DNA from: Lachnospiraceae bacterium
GTDB taxonomy: Bacteria > Bacillota > Clostridia > Lachnospirales > Lachnospiraceae
NCBI GenBank assembly: GCA_015057025.1
Contig: SVFD01000001.1
Span: 372,001-436,000, forward strand
Length of the DNA stretch: 64,000 nt
Direction of reading: 5' to 3'
Shown: positions 28,377 through 37,151 of the stretch, in pieces
Layout: each line of letters starts with the position of its first letter
How positions within the stretch are numbered: position 1 is the stretch's first letter
Notes under the pieces: generated by a model
Databases searched by the model: none
What the model was told of the DNA's origin: nothing
The model's input: the letters and a program-made list of their open reading frames with translations, nothing else
Position numbers and translations under genes: made by a program

Positions 28377-29474
28377 ATGATAAAGGTTGTTTTAACCAAT
28401 GAAATTTTAAAAAGAATATCATCCATTGATGAAAATCGTTTTTCGCTAAATACTGTAGAATTACCGGCGATAACATGGAACAGATTGCGCAAGAATTCTA
28501 AGAAAAAGAGTTCATATGCGTCTAATAAAATCGAAGGAAATCCATTGACCGAGAAGCAGGCAGAAGAAGTAATTGAAAGAGATGAACATAGGCATTTTTT
28601 GAAACCGGAGCAGGAAATACGTAATTATTTTCTGGCATTGAATATGTTGGAAGATAAACTTAAGAAAAAAGAAGCGTTTTCCAAGAAGATGATTCTCGAA
28701 GTGCAGGCTATGGTTGAAAAAGGGGCATCCAAAGAAAAGATTGGATTGAGAGGGCCTATGCCACCGGGAGTACTGTTTGCGGTATATGATTCTGCCAGTG
28801 GAACGCCTGACTATATTCCGCCGGAGTATACAGATATACCTGAATTGTTGGATGAACTGGTAGAATATGTGAATACAACAGATGACCATCCTTTAATCAT
28901 TGCGGCAGTTGTTCATTACCAATTAGTTACCATTCATCCTTTTGAAGATGGGAACGGAAGAACTGCGAGACTTATGTCTGGATATGTCATGGATTTGTAT
29001 GGATATGGTTTTAACGGAATCGGTTCTTTGGAAGAATATTTTGCTTATGACCCTGAAGAATATTATGAATCACTTCAGATGGGATTGCCGGCGCTATATT
29101 ACTCGGGAAGAGCGAATCCGCCCCAACCTGAAATTTGGGTAAATTATTTTCTTCGTATGGTAGAGTTATATTCAAAAAAGGTATATGAAATATCAACAGG
29201 TGCACAAGAGGATGATCTGGATGGCAGTTTGTCTTATTTGAATGCGAAAGAAAAGGATTTTCTTGCACTTCTTTTAAAAAAACGATTATTGGAGTTTACG
29301 CCTATAGAAGTAAGTAAAATAATGGGTGTAACCAATAAAACCGTTATTAACCGATGCGCAAAACTTGCGAATCATGGGTTTATAATTCCCAATATAGTAA
29401 ATCAAAGAATACGTTCGTATTCGTTAAGTGAATTTACGCGAAGGAATGAAAAGAAAATAATTTCAAAGATTTAA
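28377..29474 (+). CDS. Fic-domain protein with N-terminal inhibitory motif and C-terminal winged helix
   Basis: A 365-residue Fic protein. The catalytic Fic motif HPFEDGNGRTAR (187-198) is complete. An N-terminal helix carries SNKIEG (49-54), matching the (S/T)xxxE(G/N) inhibitory motif of class II Fic proteins, where the Glu blocks ATP binding until relieved. The last 70 residues look like a winged helix (FTPIEVSKIMGVTNKTVINR). Such proteins AMPylate targets or themselves. No antitoxin gene is upstream, consistent with internal inhibition. The spacing to the next gene is short, suggesting cotranscription. Confidence 0.9.
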   Translation: MIKVVLTNEILKRISSIDENRFSLNTVELPAITWNRLRKNSKKKSSYASNKIEGNPLTEKQAEEVIERDEHRHFLKPEQEIRNYFLALNMLEDKLKKKEAFSKKMILEVQAMVEKGASKEKIGLRGPMPPGVLFAVYDSASGTPDYIPPEYTDIPELLDELVEYVNTTDDHPLIIAAVVHYQLVTIHPFEDGNGRTARLMSGYVMDLYGYGFNGIGSLEEYFAYDPEEYYESLQMGLPALYYSGRANPPQPEIWVNYFLRMVELYSKKVYEISTGAQEDDLDGSLSYLNAKEKDFLALLLKKRLLEFTPIEVSKIMGVTNKTVINRCAKLANHGFIIPNIVNQRIRSYSLSEFTRRNEKKIISKI

Positions 29475-29502
29475 GTTGGTGTTTCATTTTTTAGGAGAAA
29501 AC

Positions 29503-29940
29503 ATGACAGCGGAACAAATCACTCTTTTAAAAGAATTCGGCTTCCAAATCGGAGAGAATGATCATCGAGGCAGAACGCAGATTTATTGCGAAAACATCCC
29601 TGATTTATTGTCGCTGGAGATGCTCATTTTAACTATGACTTTCCGAGATGAAATCAATTATTGGGATGCGGATTGGTACTCGCCCACAGACCCCGGCGGT
29701 TATGTCAGTGCACTTCGTTTGGATAATGAGCGTGTGGCATATAAGGAAGGAAATCACGGATGGACCAGCCACTGGTATATTGTCACAATCAAAGAGATGG
29801 CGGAGCATATACAGAAGAATTGGAACAAGGATTATGACCGGGGGAAATTTCTGAATTGTATCTGGATTGAGCCGAACGACCACATAACAAAGGATAAGAT
29901 ACGCGAAAAAATCAGCAAAGAATCAAAGTTATCATTTTAA
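29503..29940 (+). CDS. Conserved-looking hypothetical protein
   Basis: A 145-residue soluble protein with many Trp and Tyr residues (INYWDADWYSPTDPGG, GWTSHWYIVTIKEM). I do not recognise the family. The ATG at 29503 has AGGAG upstream; an in-frame TTG at 29476 lacks one. It lies between the Fic gene (28 bases upstream) and an acetyltransferase (15 bases downstream), and all three may share a transcript. A functional link to Fic is not shown. Confidence 0.65.
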   Translation: MTAEQITLLKEFGFQIGENDHRGRTQIYCENIPDLLSLEMLILTMTFRDEINYWDADWYSPTDPGGYVSALRLDNERVAYKEGNHGWTSHWYIVTIKEMAEHIQKNWNKDYDRGKFLNCIWIEPNDHITKDKIREKISKESKLSF

Positions 29941-29955
29941 GGAGAACTATGCAGT

Positions 29956-30519
29956 ATGACTGAAAAAGATAAAATGTTAAAAGGTGAATGGTATGATGCC
30001 AATTTTGACGAGGAATTGGTGGAAGTGCGAAGAAAGGCAGAGACATATTGTTATGATTTTAATATGGCAAGACCGGGAAGTGATGTGCAGAATAATGCTT
30101 TAAGAGAGTTGCTTGGCGCGGAGATTCCGGAAGGCGTTACCGTTTTGGCACCGGTGTATTTTGATTACGGAAACTATACCAAGCTTGGCAAAGGCACTTT
30201 TGTAAATCACGGCTGCTATTTTATGGATGGCGGTACCGTTACAATAGGCGAGAATGTATTTATCGGGCCGTTTTGCGGCTTTTATACGGCAACCCATCCA
30301 ATGAACTATACAGACCGAAATAAGGGGCTTGAGAAGGCATTGCCCATCACGGTAGGCGATAACTGCTGGTTTGGTGCTAATGTATCCGTAATGCCCGGAG
30401 TCACCATCGGAAGCGGATGCGTGATTGCGGCAGGCAGTGTGGTAACGGAAGATGTGCCGGACAATTCCATGGCGGCAGGCGTGCCGGCTGTGGTGAAGAA
30501 AGAAATTCAGCAGAAGTAA
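29956..30519 (+). CDS. Sugar O-acetyltransferase, maltose/galactoside type
   Basis: A 187-residue left-handed beta-helix acetyltransferase. The N-terminal Mac domain (about 5-58) is followed by hexapeptide repeats (VTIGENVFIGP, ITVGDNCWFGANVSVMPGVTIGSGCVIAAGSVV). The active-site His is probably in YTATHP. Members transfer acetyl from acetyl-CoA to a sugar hydroxyl, usually for detoxification of non-metabolised sugars. Size and order are typical of Maa/LacA. Confidence 0.9.
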   Translation: MTEKDKMLKGEWYDANFDEELVEVRRKAETYCYDFNMARPGSDVQNNALRELLGAEIPEGVTVLAPVYFDYGNYTKLGKGTFVNHGCYFMDGGTVTIGENVFIGPFCGFYTATHPMNYTDRNKGLEKALPITVGDNCWFGANVSVMPGVTIGSGCVIAAGSVVTEDVPDNSMAAGVPAVVKKEIQQK

Positions 30520-30615
30520 AATATTGATAAAATGTAGCAAGAAATGATAGTTAAAATTGTTTAAATAAAAGAACAAACGACAATTCAATCATAGATGTAT
30601 TTGGAGGGAAAGCAT

Positions 30616-31194
30616 ATGAGTATTTTAGATACCATCAGTAAAAGACACAGTTATCGTAAAACCTACAAACCCGACCCTGTACCCAGAGAGGATTTGGTTA
30701 AAATTATGCAGGCGGGATTGGATGCGCCTTCCGGTTGTAATAAGCAGACCGTAAGCTTAATCGGTGTTGACGACCCGGAAGTTCTTGCGAAGCTTCATGC
30801 AGTGATTGACCCGCCTCAGGGCGAGACCGCGCCTGCCATGATTTGCGTACTTTCGAAAGAAAGAATTGCCTACGCAAACAGATGCTTTGCAGTGCAGGAT
30901 TATTCCGCTGCCATTCAGAATATGCTTCTTGCCATTGTAGAACTCGGGTATGAGAGCTGCTGGTACGAAGGTCATATTACGGATGAGGACAGAATTTGTG
31001 ATAAAATGGCTAAAATATTAAATGTCCCTGACGAATATAACTTAGTGTGTATGCTTCCTGTTGGTATCGCGGCTGAGGAGGTCAGCGGTCCGAGAAAACG
31101 TTCCTTTGAACAGAGAGCGTGGTTTAATTCGTTTCCGACGGAAGAAGAATATAAACAAATTTTTGAGAGAGCAGGCGTAAAGCCCCCGAGGTAA
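30616..31194 (+). CDS. Nitroreductase-family flavoprotein
   Basis: A 192-residue FMN-dependent nitroreductase-like protein. The N-terminus (ISKRHSYRKTYKPDPVPREDL) and the DAPSGCNKQ segment are typical. AIQNMLLAIVELGYESCWYEG and MLPVGIAAEE mark the flavin-binding half. I place the start at ATG 30616 behind GGAGGG at 30603-30608; the ATG at 30595 would include that site. The substrate is not predictable. It ends two bases before the next gene, so the two are coupled. Confidence 0.88.
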   Translation: MSILDTISKRHSYRKTYKPDPVPREDLVKIMQAGLDAPSGCNKQTVSLIGVDDPEVLAKLHAVIDPPQGETAPAMICVLSKERIAYANRCFAVQDYSAAIQNMLLAIVELGYESCWYEGHITDEDRICDKMAKILNVPDEYNLVCMLPVGIAAEEVSGPRKRSFEQRAWFNSFPTEEEYKQIFERAGVKPPR

Positions 31195-31196
31195 TT

Positions 31197-32036
31197 ATGA
31201 TTCAGCACCCTATCAATCCCATATATGATAAAGACTCTAAAATATTAATTCTTGGAAGCTTCCCTTCGGTTAAGTCCAGGGAAGCAGGGTTCTTTTACGG
31301 GCATCCGCAGAACCGTTTCTGGAAGGTTACGGCAGCAGTCTGCGGTGTAGAGACACCAACCACAATTGAAGAGAAGAAAGCATTTCTTTTAGAGCATCAT
31401 ATTGCGGTTTGGGATGTGATTCATTCCTGTGATATTATGGGCTCATCAGACAGCAGTATTAAAAATGTGGTTACGAATGATTTGAATATAATCCTAAAAA
31501 CTGCAGATATTCGTCAAATATACGTAAATGGCAAAAAAGCAGAAGAACTGTATAAAAAATACATTTATCCGAAGATTCAAAGAGGGGCTATCTGTCTTCC
31601 TTCCACAAGCCCTGCAAATGCGGCGTGGAGTGTAGAAAGGTTGACTGAAGCGTGGAAGTGTATAAAGAAGGAGGGAGATTGTATGGATATTAAGGCATTA
31701 GAAATTATGATGTGGGAAGCGGCCAAGAATAGAGATGCCAAAGCATTTCTGGAAGTGGTTCGCGAAGATGCTGTTATGGTGTGTGGTGGTTATCGTTGTA
31801 GCGGTGCCGAATATGCCGGCATAATTGAAGAATTTGATTTGGAGAAATATGAAATTTCAAATTTTGAGGTTGTTGAACAGAGTACGGATTTGTGTCAGGT
31901 GCATTATGTAATATCTACTTTCGTTTCGGATGTGAGAAATAAAGATTTAGAAGGAAGGTTTCATATAACTTCAACATGGAAATGTGTTGAAAACATATGG
32001 AAACTGATTTTTAACATGGATTCACGAATTTTATAA
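31197..32036 (+). CDS. DNA-deoxyinosine glycosylase joined in frame to an NTF2/DUF4440-like domain
   Basis: Residues 1-160 match hypoxanthine/deoxyinosine-DNA glycosylases of the uracil-DNA glycosylase superfamily (LILGSFPSVKSREAGFFYG, HPQNRFW, LPSTSPANA). They would remove deaminated adenine. Residues 163-279 look like a SnoaL/DUF4440 NTF2-fold domain (MMWEAAKNRDAKAFLEVVRE). At the junction lies AAGGAGGG (31668-31675), then an in-frame ATG at 31683, eight bases from the GGAGG. The second part may therefore also be made as a separate 117-residue protein, or the pair arose by loss of a stop codon. The start overlaps closely with the nitroreductase gene. Confidence 0.8.
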   Translation: MIQHPINPIYDKDSKILILGSFPSVKSREAGFFYGHPQNRFWKVTAAVCGVETPTTIEEKKAFLLEHHIAVWDVIHSCDIMGSSDSSIKNVVTNDLNIILKTADIRQIYVNGKKAEELYKKYIYPKIQRGAICLPSTSPANAAWSVERLTEAWKCIKKEGDCMDIKALEIMMWEAAKNRDAKAFLEVVREDAVMVCGGYRCSGAEYAGIIEEFDLEKYEISNFEVVEQSTDLCQVHYVISTFVSDVRNKDLEGRFHITSTWKCVENIWKLIFNMDSRIL

Positions 32037-32090
32037 TAAAAAAACAGATACTCAAGAAGCATTGTACATATTTTAAAGGGATAACAATGA

Positions 32091-32319
32091 TGGACACAAG
32101 TAAAAATAAATCATAAAAAATACATAATCGCGGTTTTGATTTCTCATATCATTGCGCTTTTGGCCGGAATAAAATCGATGAGCAAGTTGCTCATCGATCC
32201 GATTATGTCTATTGCGGTTGCGTTATTCATTTTTAACAATGCCATTAAGAATCTGAAAAGAGCATTGCCACGTGGAGTATGAGGCATCGACAGGACATCA
32301 TCACCACCATCATCACTAA
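32091..32319 (+). pseudogene. Remnant of a cation diffusion facilitator-like transporter
   Basis: Read in the frame of 32121, this gives a hydrophobic stretch with a DPIMSIAVALFIF segment followed by a basic end. This resembles a membrane helix of CDF zinc/cobalt exporters. There is a stop just upstream (32088) and another at 32280. A different frame then carries seven His codons and a stop (32296-32319), suiting a His-rich metal-binding tail. The pattern suggests a decayed, frameshifted gene fragment. The family assignment rests on one helix, so it is tentative. Confidence 0.45.
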
Positions 32320-32580
32320 TGCGGAGATTCGGGCTTGATATATCAAATTACGACAGAAAGTCTGAAATAATATATTGTCCTAAAATGAATAAGAAAGAGT
32401 GACAGAGTATGAAATTTTATGAGTTCAGAAAAAAATGATTTAACACTTCTTTTGCTTCGCGGTGTGGCTACTACTTGGCAACTGAGTTTTAAAAAATTAA
32501 TTCAACTGGCCAAGCTATGAAGCACTAAATCTGTTATTTCAATTACAAATATAGACCTTTTCAAATGTATCATTCAATGC
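32320..32580. other. Non-coding or decayed intergenic stretch
   Basis: There is no convincing gene. A 33-codon frame from 32419 to 32520 lacks a ribosome binding site and recognisable similarity. Base composition is AT-rich with scattered stops, in keeping with decay of the accessory region. Confidence 0.4.
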
Positions 32581-32620
32581 TATAATATCACCAGTATTAT
32601 GGTTTATGAGGAATTGACGT

Positions 32621-34039
32621 ATGAAGAAGTTAAGCCAATTTCAAAAAAATATGATAGCTGTAGTGGTGGCAATTATTATTACTGTGCTTGCTATGGTAGC
32701 AGTTTATACTTGGTCATTGCATTATAATAAGGCGGACAGGCAGGTAAGTTTATCGGATGGCAGATTTGACGGAGAAAAGTATGCTTTTTCGGATTTTACC
32801 GTGCAAATAGGACCTCGAGGCGGTGATAGCGGGGCCTGGTTAAAAGATCCGATTTATGACGAGGCCGGCAATGAAATTCATGGTGCCAGCGTGGGAACCA
32901 TTTATGAAATCATTCTCTACAATGCGTCGGATGCTACCATTACCGATTGGGAGATGGAAGTATTTGTCCCGGAATATATGTGGTTAAATAATGCATGGAA
33001 CGGAACAATGGAATTACGACAGACCACTACGGGAGAAGAATTGGTCCAGGAATTGGATTTGAGCGAGTATACCCAAAAAGAAATTATTTTGGATTATTAC
33101 TTAGACCATACCGGTCCTATGATTCCGATGAACGAGGGAGACAGTTTCGTATATATCCCAAGTCAGGCAGATAATGAGATGCCATTGGTTCCGTCAGAAG
33201 AAGATAAAGATGTTAAGGATAAAGCGATTGTAGGTTTTATCATTTATGTGCCGGATCAGACCTTGGATTATGTGGCAGTTTTTGATGAAGCAGTGATTAC
33301 TTATCATATGCAAAAAAGTGTTTGGGACTATCCTGTTTTTGTGTTTTTGCTTGTGGTATTAAGTATATATGTTGTTATTTTTATTACGTTGGTGGTATCG
33401 CAGATTCGCGTTAATAAATTATTAAGGCAGCAGAAGCATGATGCACAGATTATTGAGCAGTCTATCAGTACTTTCATTAATTTTATTGAAGCAAAAGACC
33501 CTCATACCAAAGGTCACTCGGAGCGTGTTGCCCGCTATTCTTATTTGCTGGCACAGAAGATGGGATATTCAGAGAGAGAATGTAACAGAATTCGCTACGT
33601 TGCCCTGATGCACGATTGCGGAAAAATCAGTATTCCGGTTTCAATTTTACAGAAAAAAGGGAAATTGACGGAAGAGGAATATGAAGTGATTAAGAGTCAT
33701 ACCACTTACGGTAATCAGATGTTGCGAGATTTTTCTTCTATTGACGGAATTAATACAGGTGCATTATATCATCATGAAAGATATGACGGAAAAGGTTATC
33801 CGGCAGGTATTTCCGGTGAAGAAATTCCTATGATTGCCCGAATTATCGGCGTGGCGGATTCTTTAGATGCCATGAACAGTAATCGTTGCTATCGTCCGCG
33901 TCTGACTAAAGATGTGATTATAAAAGAATTGCTCGACAATAAGGGTAAGCAGTTTGATGCAACGGTTGTTGATTATGTTATTGAGTTAATCAACGAGGGT
34001 AAAATTATTATCGGCGAAGAAGTAACAGAGACAGAATAA
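32621..34039 (+). CDS. Membrane HD-GYP phosphodiesterase with a CBM2-like outer domain
   Basis: A 472-residue protein with an N-terminal membrane helix (about 10-30), an outer domain (about 35-232), a second helix (about 240-265), and a cytoplasmic HD-GYP domain. The HD motif is H331/D332 (MHDCGKISIP), with HHERYDGKGYP ending at P394, so c-di-GMP hydrolysis is likely. The outer domain has the beta-sandwich pattern and Trp spacing of cellulose-binding modules (ITDWEMEVFVPEYMWLNNAW, then a late GFIIY strand). It could be a cellulose or glucan sensor. A TATAAT at 32581 is a possible -10 element. It is monocistronic, with a terminator at its end. Confidence 0.85.
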   Translation: MKKLSQFQKNMIAVVVAIIITVLAMVAVYTWSLHYNKADRQVSLSDGRFDGEKYAFSDFTVQIGPRGGDSGAWLKDPIYDEAGNEIHGASVGTIYEIILYNASDATITDWEMEVFVPEYMWLNNAWNGTMELRQTTTGEELVQELDLSEYTQKEIILDYYLDHTGPMIPMNEGDSFVYIPSQADNEMPLVPSEEDKDVKDKAIVGFIIYVPDQTLDYVAVFDEAVITYHMQKSVWDYPVFVFLLVVLSIYVVIFITLVVSQIRVNKLLRQQKHDAQIIEQSISTFINFIEAKDPHTKGHSERVARYSYLLAQKMGYSERECNRIRYVALMHDCGKISIPVSILQKKGKLTEEEYEVIKSHTTYGNQMLRDFSSIDGINTGALYHHERYDGKGYPAGISGEEIPMIARIIGVADSLDAMNSNRCYRPRLTKDVIIKELLDNKGKQFDATVVDYVIELINEGKIIIGEEVTETE

Positions 34040-34046
34040 TAAAGGA

Positions 34047-34076
34047 AAAGACATCAATCATATTGGTGTCTTTTTT
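34047..34076 (+). terminator. Terminator after the HD-GYP gene
   Basis: AAGACATC (34048-34055) pairs with GGTGTCTT (from 34065), followed by a T run. Folylpolyglutamate synthase begins 21 bases later. Confidence 0.8.
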
Positions 34077-34096
34077 AGAGAGTTTAAGGAAATTAT

Positions 34097-35455
34097 ATGA
34101 ACGAACAGACAATAAAAACATATAAACAGGCAGAAGAATATTTATATAACGTACCAAAGTTTACAACCAAATCCACACCGGAGATGACAAGGGCTTTTTA
34201 TGAATTCTTAGGTTGTCCCGGAGAATCGCGTAAAATCATTCACGTGGCAGGAACCAACGGTAAGGGCTCGGTTTGTACCTATTTAAGCAGTATTTTGACT
34301 GCCCACGATTATAAAACTGCCATGTTTACTTCGCCCCACTTAATATCTATGTGCGAACGTTTCCGTATTGACGGGGAAATGATGAGTGAAGATGAGTTTA
34401 TGCGTTATTTTTTCCTGGTACAGGAAAAAACAGATGAGGTCGGAGACGCAATAGCTAATCAAATAATGCAATCTGATGTTCTTTCATCAGACTATCACCC
34501 CACCTTCTTTGAATACCTCTTCTTTATGGCTATGCTGTGGTTTGAAGACAAAGGGGTGGACTATATCGTTTTAGAGACAGGGCTTGGCGGACGCTTGGAT
34601 GCTACTAATATTATCCGGAAACCTGAACTTTGTATTATAACCAAGATTGGTTTGGACCACACCATGTATTTAGGCAATACCATTGAAGAAATAGCCGGTG
34701 AAAAAGCAGGTATTATAAAAGAGAATGTATCGCTTATTTACTATGATTTCGACAAAAAAGTTACGGAAATCATGGAAAATACTGCTGCCAAACATACCGC
34801 TAAAACCTATCCTGTCAAAATAACAGATATTAAGAATGTGAAAATTCATGAAAAAGACATTGATTTTTGTATGTTTTATGAGTATGATAATTGTGTGTGC
34901 CCTGCGTGGGAAGAGTTTTGTATTCCTACCGTGGCTACTTATCAGACCATTAATTCCACAATGGCGGTCAAAGCGTCCAAAATTCTTTTAAAAGAAGAAT
35001 GGAAGTTGGACGTTGTCAAAATGATTCTTTCCCATACTTTTTGGGAAGGAAGAATGGAAGAGGTATTACCGGGCTTTTATGTAGACGGAGCACACAATGA
35101 AGATGGTGTAGAGGCTTTTTTGGAAGGGCTTTGTGCATTACAGGAGAAGGATGCAGTTCTTTTGTTCGGTGTAAACGGCGACAAGGATTATGAGCCTATG
35201 ATAAAACGCATGGCCTTAAGCGGACGTTTTAAAAGAATTGTGGTCACAAAGCTTTTGGGAGACAGAAGTGCTCTTCCGGAAGTGATTGCCAAGCAGTTTG
35301 CGAAGTACACCGAATCAGATATAATAATAACGAATAGTGTAAAAGATGCAGTAGAAAAGAGCCGTAGCTTGACAGGCGGTGGTAAAATATACGCAGTGGG
35401 TTCTTTGTATCTTGTAGGAGAGATAAAAGAACTTGTCAGGGAGGAATTATTGTGA
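34097..35455 (+). CDS. folC: Folylpolyglutamate synthase / dihydrofolate synthase
   Basis: A Mur-ligase-family enzyme that adds glutamate to folates, 452 residues. The P-loop is VAGTNGKGSV (about 51-60), then MFTSPHLISMCERFRIDG. LETGLGGRLDATN carries the second ATP/metal site, and ITKIGLDHTMYLG is typical of FolC. The C-terminal Mur-ligase domain has DGAHNEDG and LFGVNGDKD. AAGGAA precedes the ATG. Its TGA overlaps the GTG start of a 47-codon gene. Confidence 0.95.
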   Translation: MNEQTIKTYKQAEEYLYNVPKFTTKSTPEMTRAFYEFLGCPGESRKIIHVAGTNGKGSVCTYLSSILTAHDYKTAMFTSPHLISMCERFRIDGEMMSEDEFMRYFFLVQEKTDEVGDAIANQIMQSDVLSSDYHPTFFEYLFFMAMLWFEDKGVDYIVLETGLGGRLDATNIIRKPELCIITKIGLDHTMYLGNTIEEIAGEKAGIIKENVSLIYYDFDKKVTEIMENTAAKHTAKTYPVKITDIKNVKIHEKDIDFCMFYEYDNCVCPAWEEFCIPTVATYQTINSTMAVKASKILLKEEWKLDVVKMILSHTFWEGRMEEVLPGFYVDGAHNEDGVEAFLEGLCALQEKDAVLLFGVNGDKDYEPMIKRMALSGRFKRIVVTKLLGDRSALPEVIAKQFAKYTESDIIITNSVKDAVEKSRSLTGGGKIYAVGSLYLVGEIKELVREELL

Positions 35456-35595
35456 TTGATTTCGAAGAAGAATTAAAAAAATTCCATCCGAGTCTCGAAA
35501 TCGGTGAGGCAGAGGATGCGATTAAGAGTCACGATTTATCGGATATGGTAGATATCATAGTTGGAGTAGTTAAGGAGTCCGAGAAAGACGAATAG
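35452..35595 (+). CDS. Small acidic protein of 47 residues, unknown function
   Basis: The gene starts at GTG 35452, overlapping the folC stop (GTGA), behind a strong AGGGAGG. The product starts MIDFEEELKKFHPSLEIG and ends in ESEKDE. It is acidic and likely helical, with no membrane segment. Ribosome binding site, coupling and compact frame support it as real despite its size. No family is recognised. It ends 13 bases before the zinc-ribbon/TPR gene. Confidence 0.7.
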   Translation: MIDFEEELKKFHPSLEIGEAEDAIKSHDLSDMVDIIVGVVKESEKDE

Positions 35596-35608
35596 AGGAT
35601 AAGAAGAC

Positions 35609-37021
35609 ATGAAGTGTTATAATTGTGGCTGTCGCTTATCTGAGAAGGACTTTTGTACCGGCTGTGGTGTGGATGTGGCACATTACAAGAAAGTAATGTT
35701 TCTCTCTAATCAGTATTACAATGAAGGTCTGGAAAAAGCACAGGTAAGAGATTTATCCGGTGCTATTGCCAGTTTGCGACAGAGTTTAAAATTAAATAAA
35801 AATAATACCAATGCAAGAAATCTTCTTGGACTTGTTTATTTTGAAATGGGTGAGCCGGTGGCTGCCCTGACAGAATGGGTTATCAGTAAAAGTTATCAGA
35901 GTGAGAAGAATATTGCAGAAGATTATATTGCAAAGGTGCAGTCTAATCCTTCGGGATTAGATGATATGAATACCAGTGTTAAGAAATACAATCAGGCATT
36001 GTCCTATTGCCAACAGGATAGTCTTGATATGGCTACCATACAGTTGCGTAAGGTAGTACAGACGAATCCGAAGCTGATTCCGGCAAGACAGTTACTTGCC
36101 CTTCTTTATATAAATGAAGAAGAGTGGACGAAGGCTAAAAAAGAACTGGATGCTTGTAAAAAAATTGATAACGGAAATGTGATGACGAACCGCTATTTGA
36201 AAGAAGTCGACAGCATGCTTGGTTTTGAAGAAAGTAAAAATGCAGGCAAGCGTAAGGTGCAGGAAACAGCAATTTGGTCCAAAAGCGGTAATGATATTGT
36301 TATTCAACCCAATAATCCCAGAGATTTAGGCAATTGGAATGTATTCTTTAATATTTTAATCGGATTGGTAATTGGTCTTGCCATTGGTTGGTTTTTGCTG
36401 GCACCCATCCGTGTAAACAAAGAGCAGGCCGGAATGGATGATGAACTGACCAGTCTCCGCGAACAGTTGAGTGTGAAAACGACTGCTGTGGATGAGTTGA
36501 CACAGGAGATGTCTACCCTGAATACCGAGAAAGAGAATCTGGAAAGTAAGCTGGAGGAGTACGAAGGAAGTACCGGTCTCTTGGAAGCACACAGCAATCT
36601 GATGCTGGCACAGCTGGAGTATAACAAGGGTGCATCTGCTGACAAGCTTAAAATTGCAGAATATCTTGATAATGTGGATTTGGATTTTATTGAAGATGTA
36701 GCATCGGAAGAGTATGTTGCGTTGTATGAGAGTTTAAAACAGTCAATCGGTTCATCGGTTGCTACCAGTTTTTACGACAGCGGTTATGAAGCATATCGTA
36801 ATCAGGATTATGAAACGGCAATCGAGAAACTAGGTAAAGCGGTTGATTATGATCCTAATAATGCAGAAGCTTTATATGCTTTGGCAAATGCATATCGGGA
36901 AAATGAAGATTATGTACAGGCTCGTAAATTATATGTACAGGTTATTGAATTATTTCCGGATACAGAGAAAGCAATCAAAGCGCAAGGATACATTGCGGAA
37001 ATTGATGCAATGGGACTTTAA
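35609..37021 (+). CDS. Zinc-ribbon, TPR and coiled-coil membrane protein
   Basis: A 470-residue protein. The N-terminal zinc ribbon uses C3, C6, C16 and C19. TPR-like helices follow (about 30-200), then one membrane helix (about 246-268, NILIGLVIGLAIGWFLL) and a coiled coil (about 275-325). Two or three C-terminal TPRs lie beyond the membrane (DYETAIEKLGKAVDYDPNNAEALYALANAY). The topology suggests a scaffold with repeats on both sides of the membrane. It precedes the spoIIA operon but is separated by a terminator. Function unknown; cell-envelope or sporulation assembly is a guess from position. Confidence 0.75.
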   Translation: MKCYNCGCRLSEKDFCTGCGVDVAHYKKVMFLSNQYYNEGLEKAQVRDLSGAIASLRQSLKLNKNNTNARNLLGLVYFEMGEPVAALTEWVISKSYQSEKNIAEDYIAKVQSNPSGLDDMNTSVKKYNQALSYCQQDSLDMATIQLRKVVQTNPKLIPARQLLALLYINEEEWTKAKKELDACKKIDNGNVMTNRYLKEVDSMLGFEESKNAGKRKVQETAIWSKSGNDIVIQPNNPRDLGNWNVFFNILIGLVIGLAIGWFLLAPIRVNKEQAGMDDELTSLREQLSVKTTAVDELTQEMSTLNTEKENLESKLEEYEGSTGLLEAHSNLMLAQLEYNKGASADKLKIAEYLDNVDLDFIEDVASEEYVALYESLKQSIGSSVATSFYDSGYEAYRNQDYETAIEKLGKAVDYDPNNAEALYALANAYRENEDYVQARKLYVQVIELFPDTEKAIKAQGYIAEIDAMGL

Positions 37022-37051
37022 TACGTAAGACAAGTAAATAAAAGACGAAAG

Positions 37052-37087
37052 AAGAACATAAAACGAAAGAGTTTTGTGTTCTTTTTT
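37052..37087 (+). terminator. Terminator before the spoIIA operon
   Basis: AAGAACA and AAAAC pair with GTTTT and TGTTCTT, followed by TTTTT. It separates the TPR gene from spoIIAA. Confidence 0.7.
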
Positions 37088-37151
37088 ATTTTGCCAAAGT
37101 TTAGAGCAAAGAACAAAAAACAAGATACAGTTTGCAGAAAGGAGAAAAAAT

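Noticed and set aside
32419-32520. 33-codon frame before the HD-GYP gene
   Set aside because: No ribosome binding site and no similarity that I recognise; it sits in a decayed stretch.
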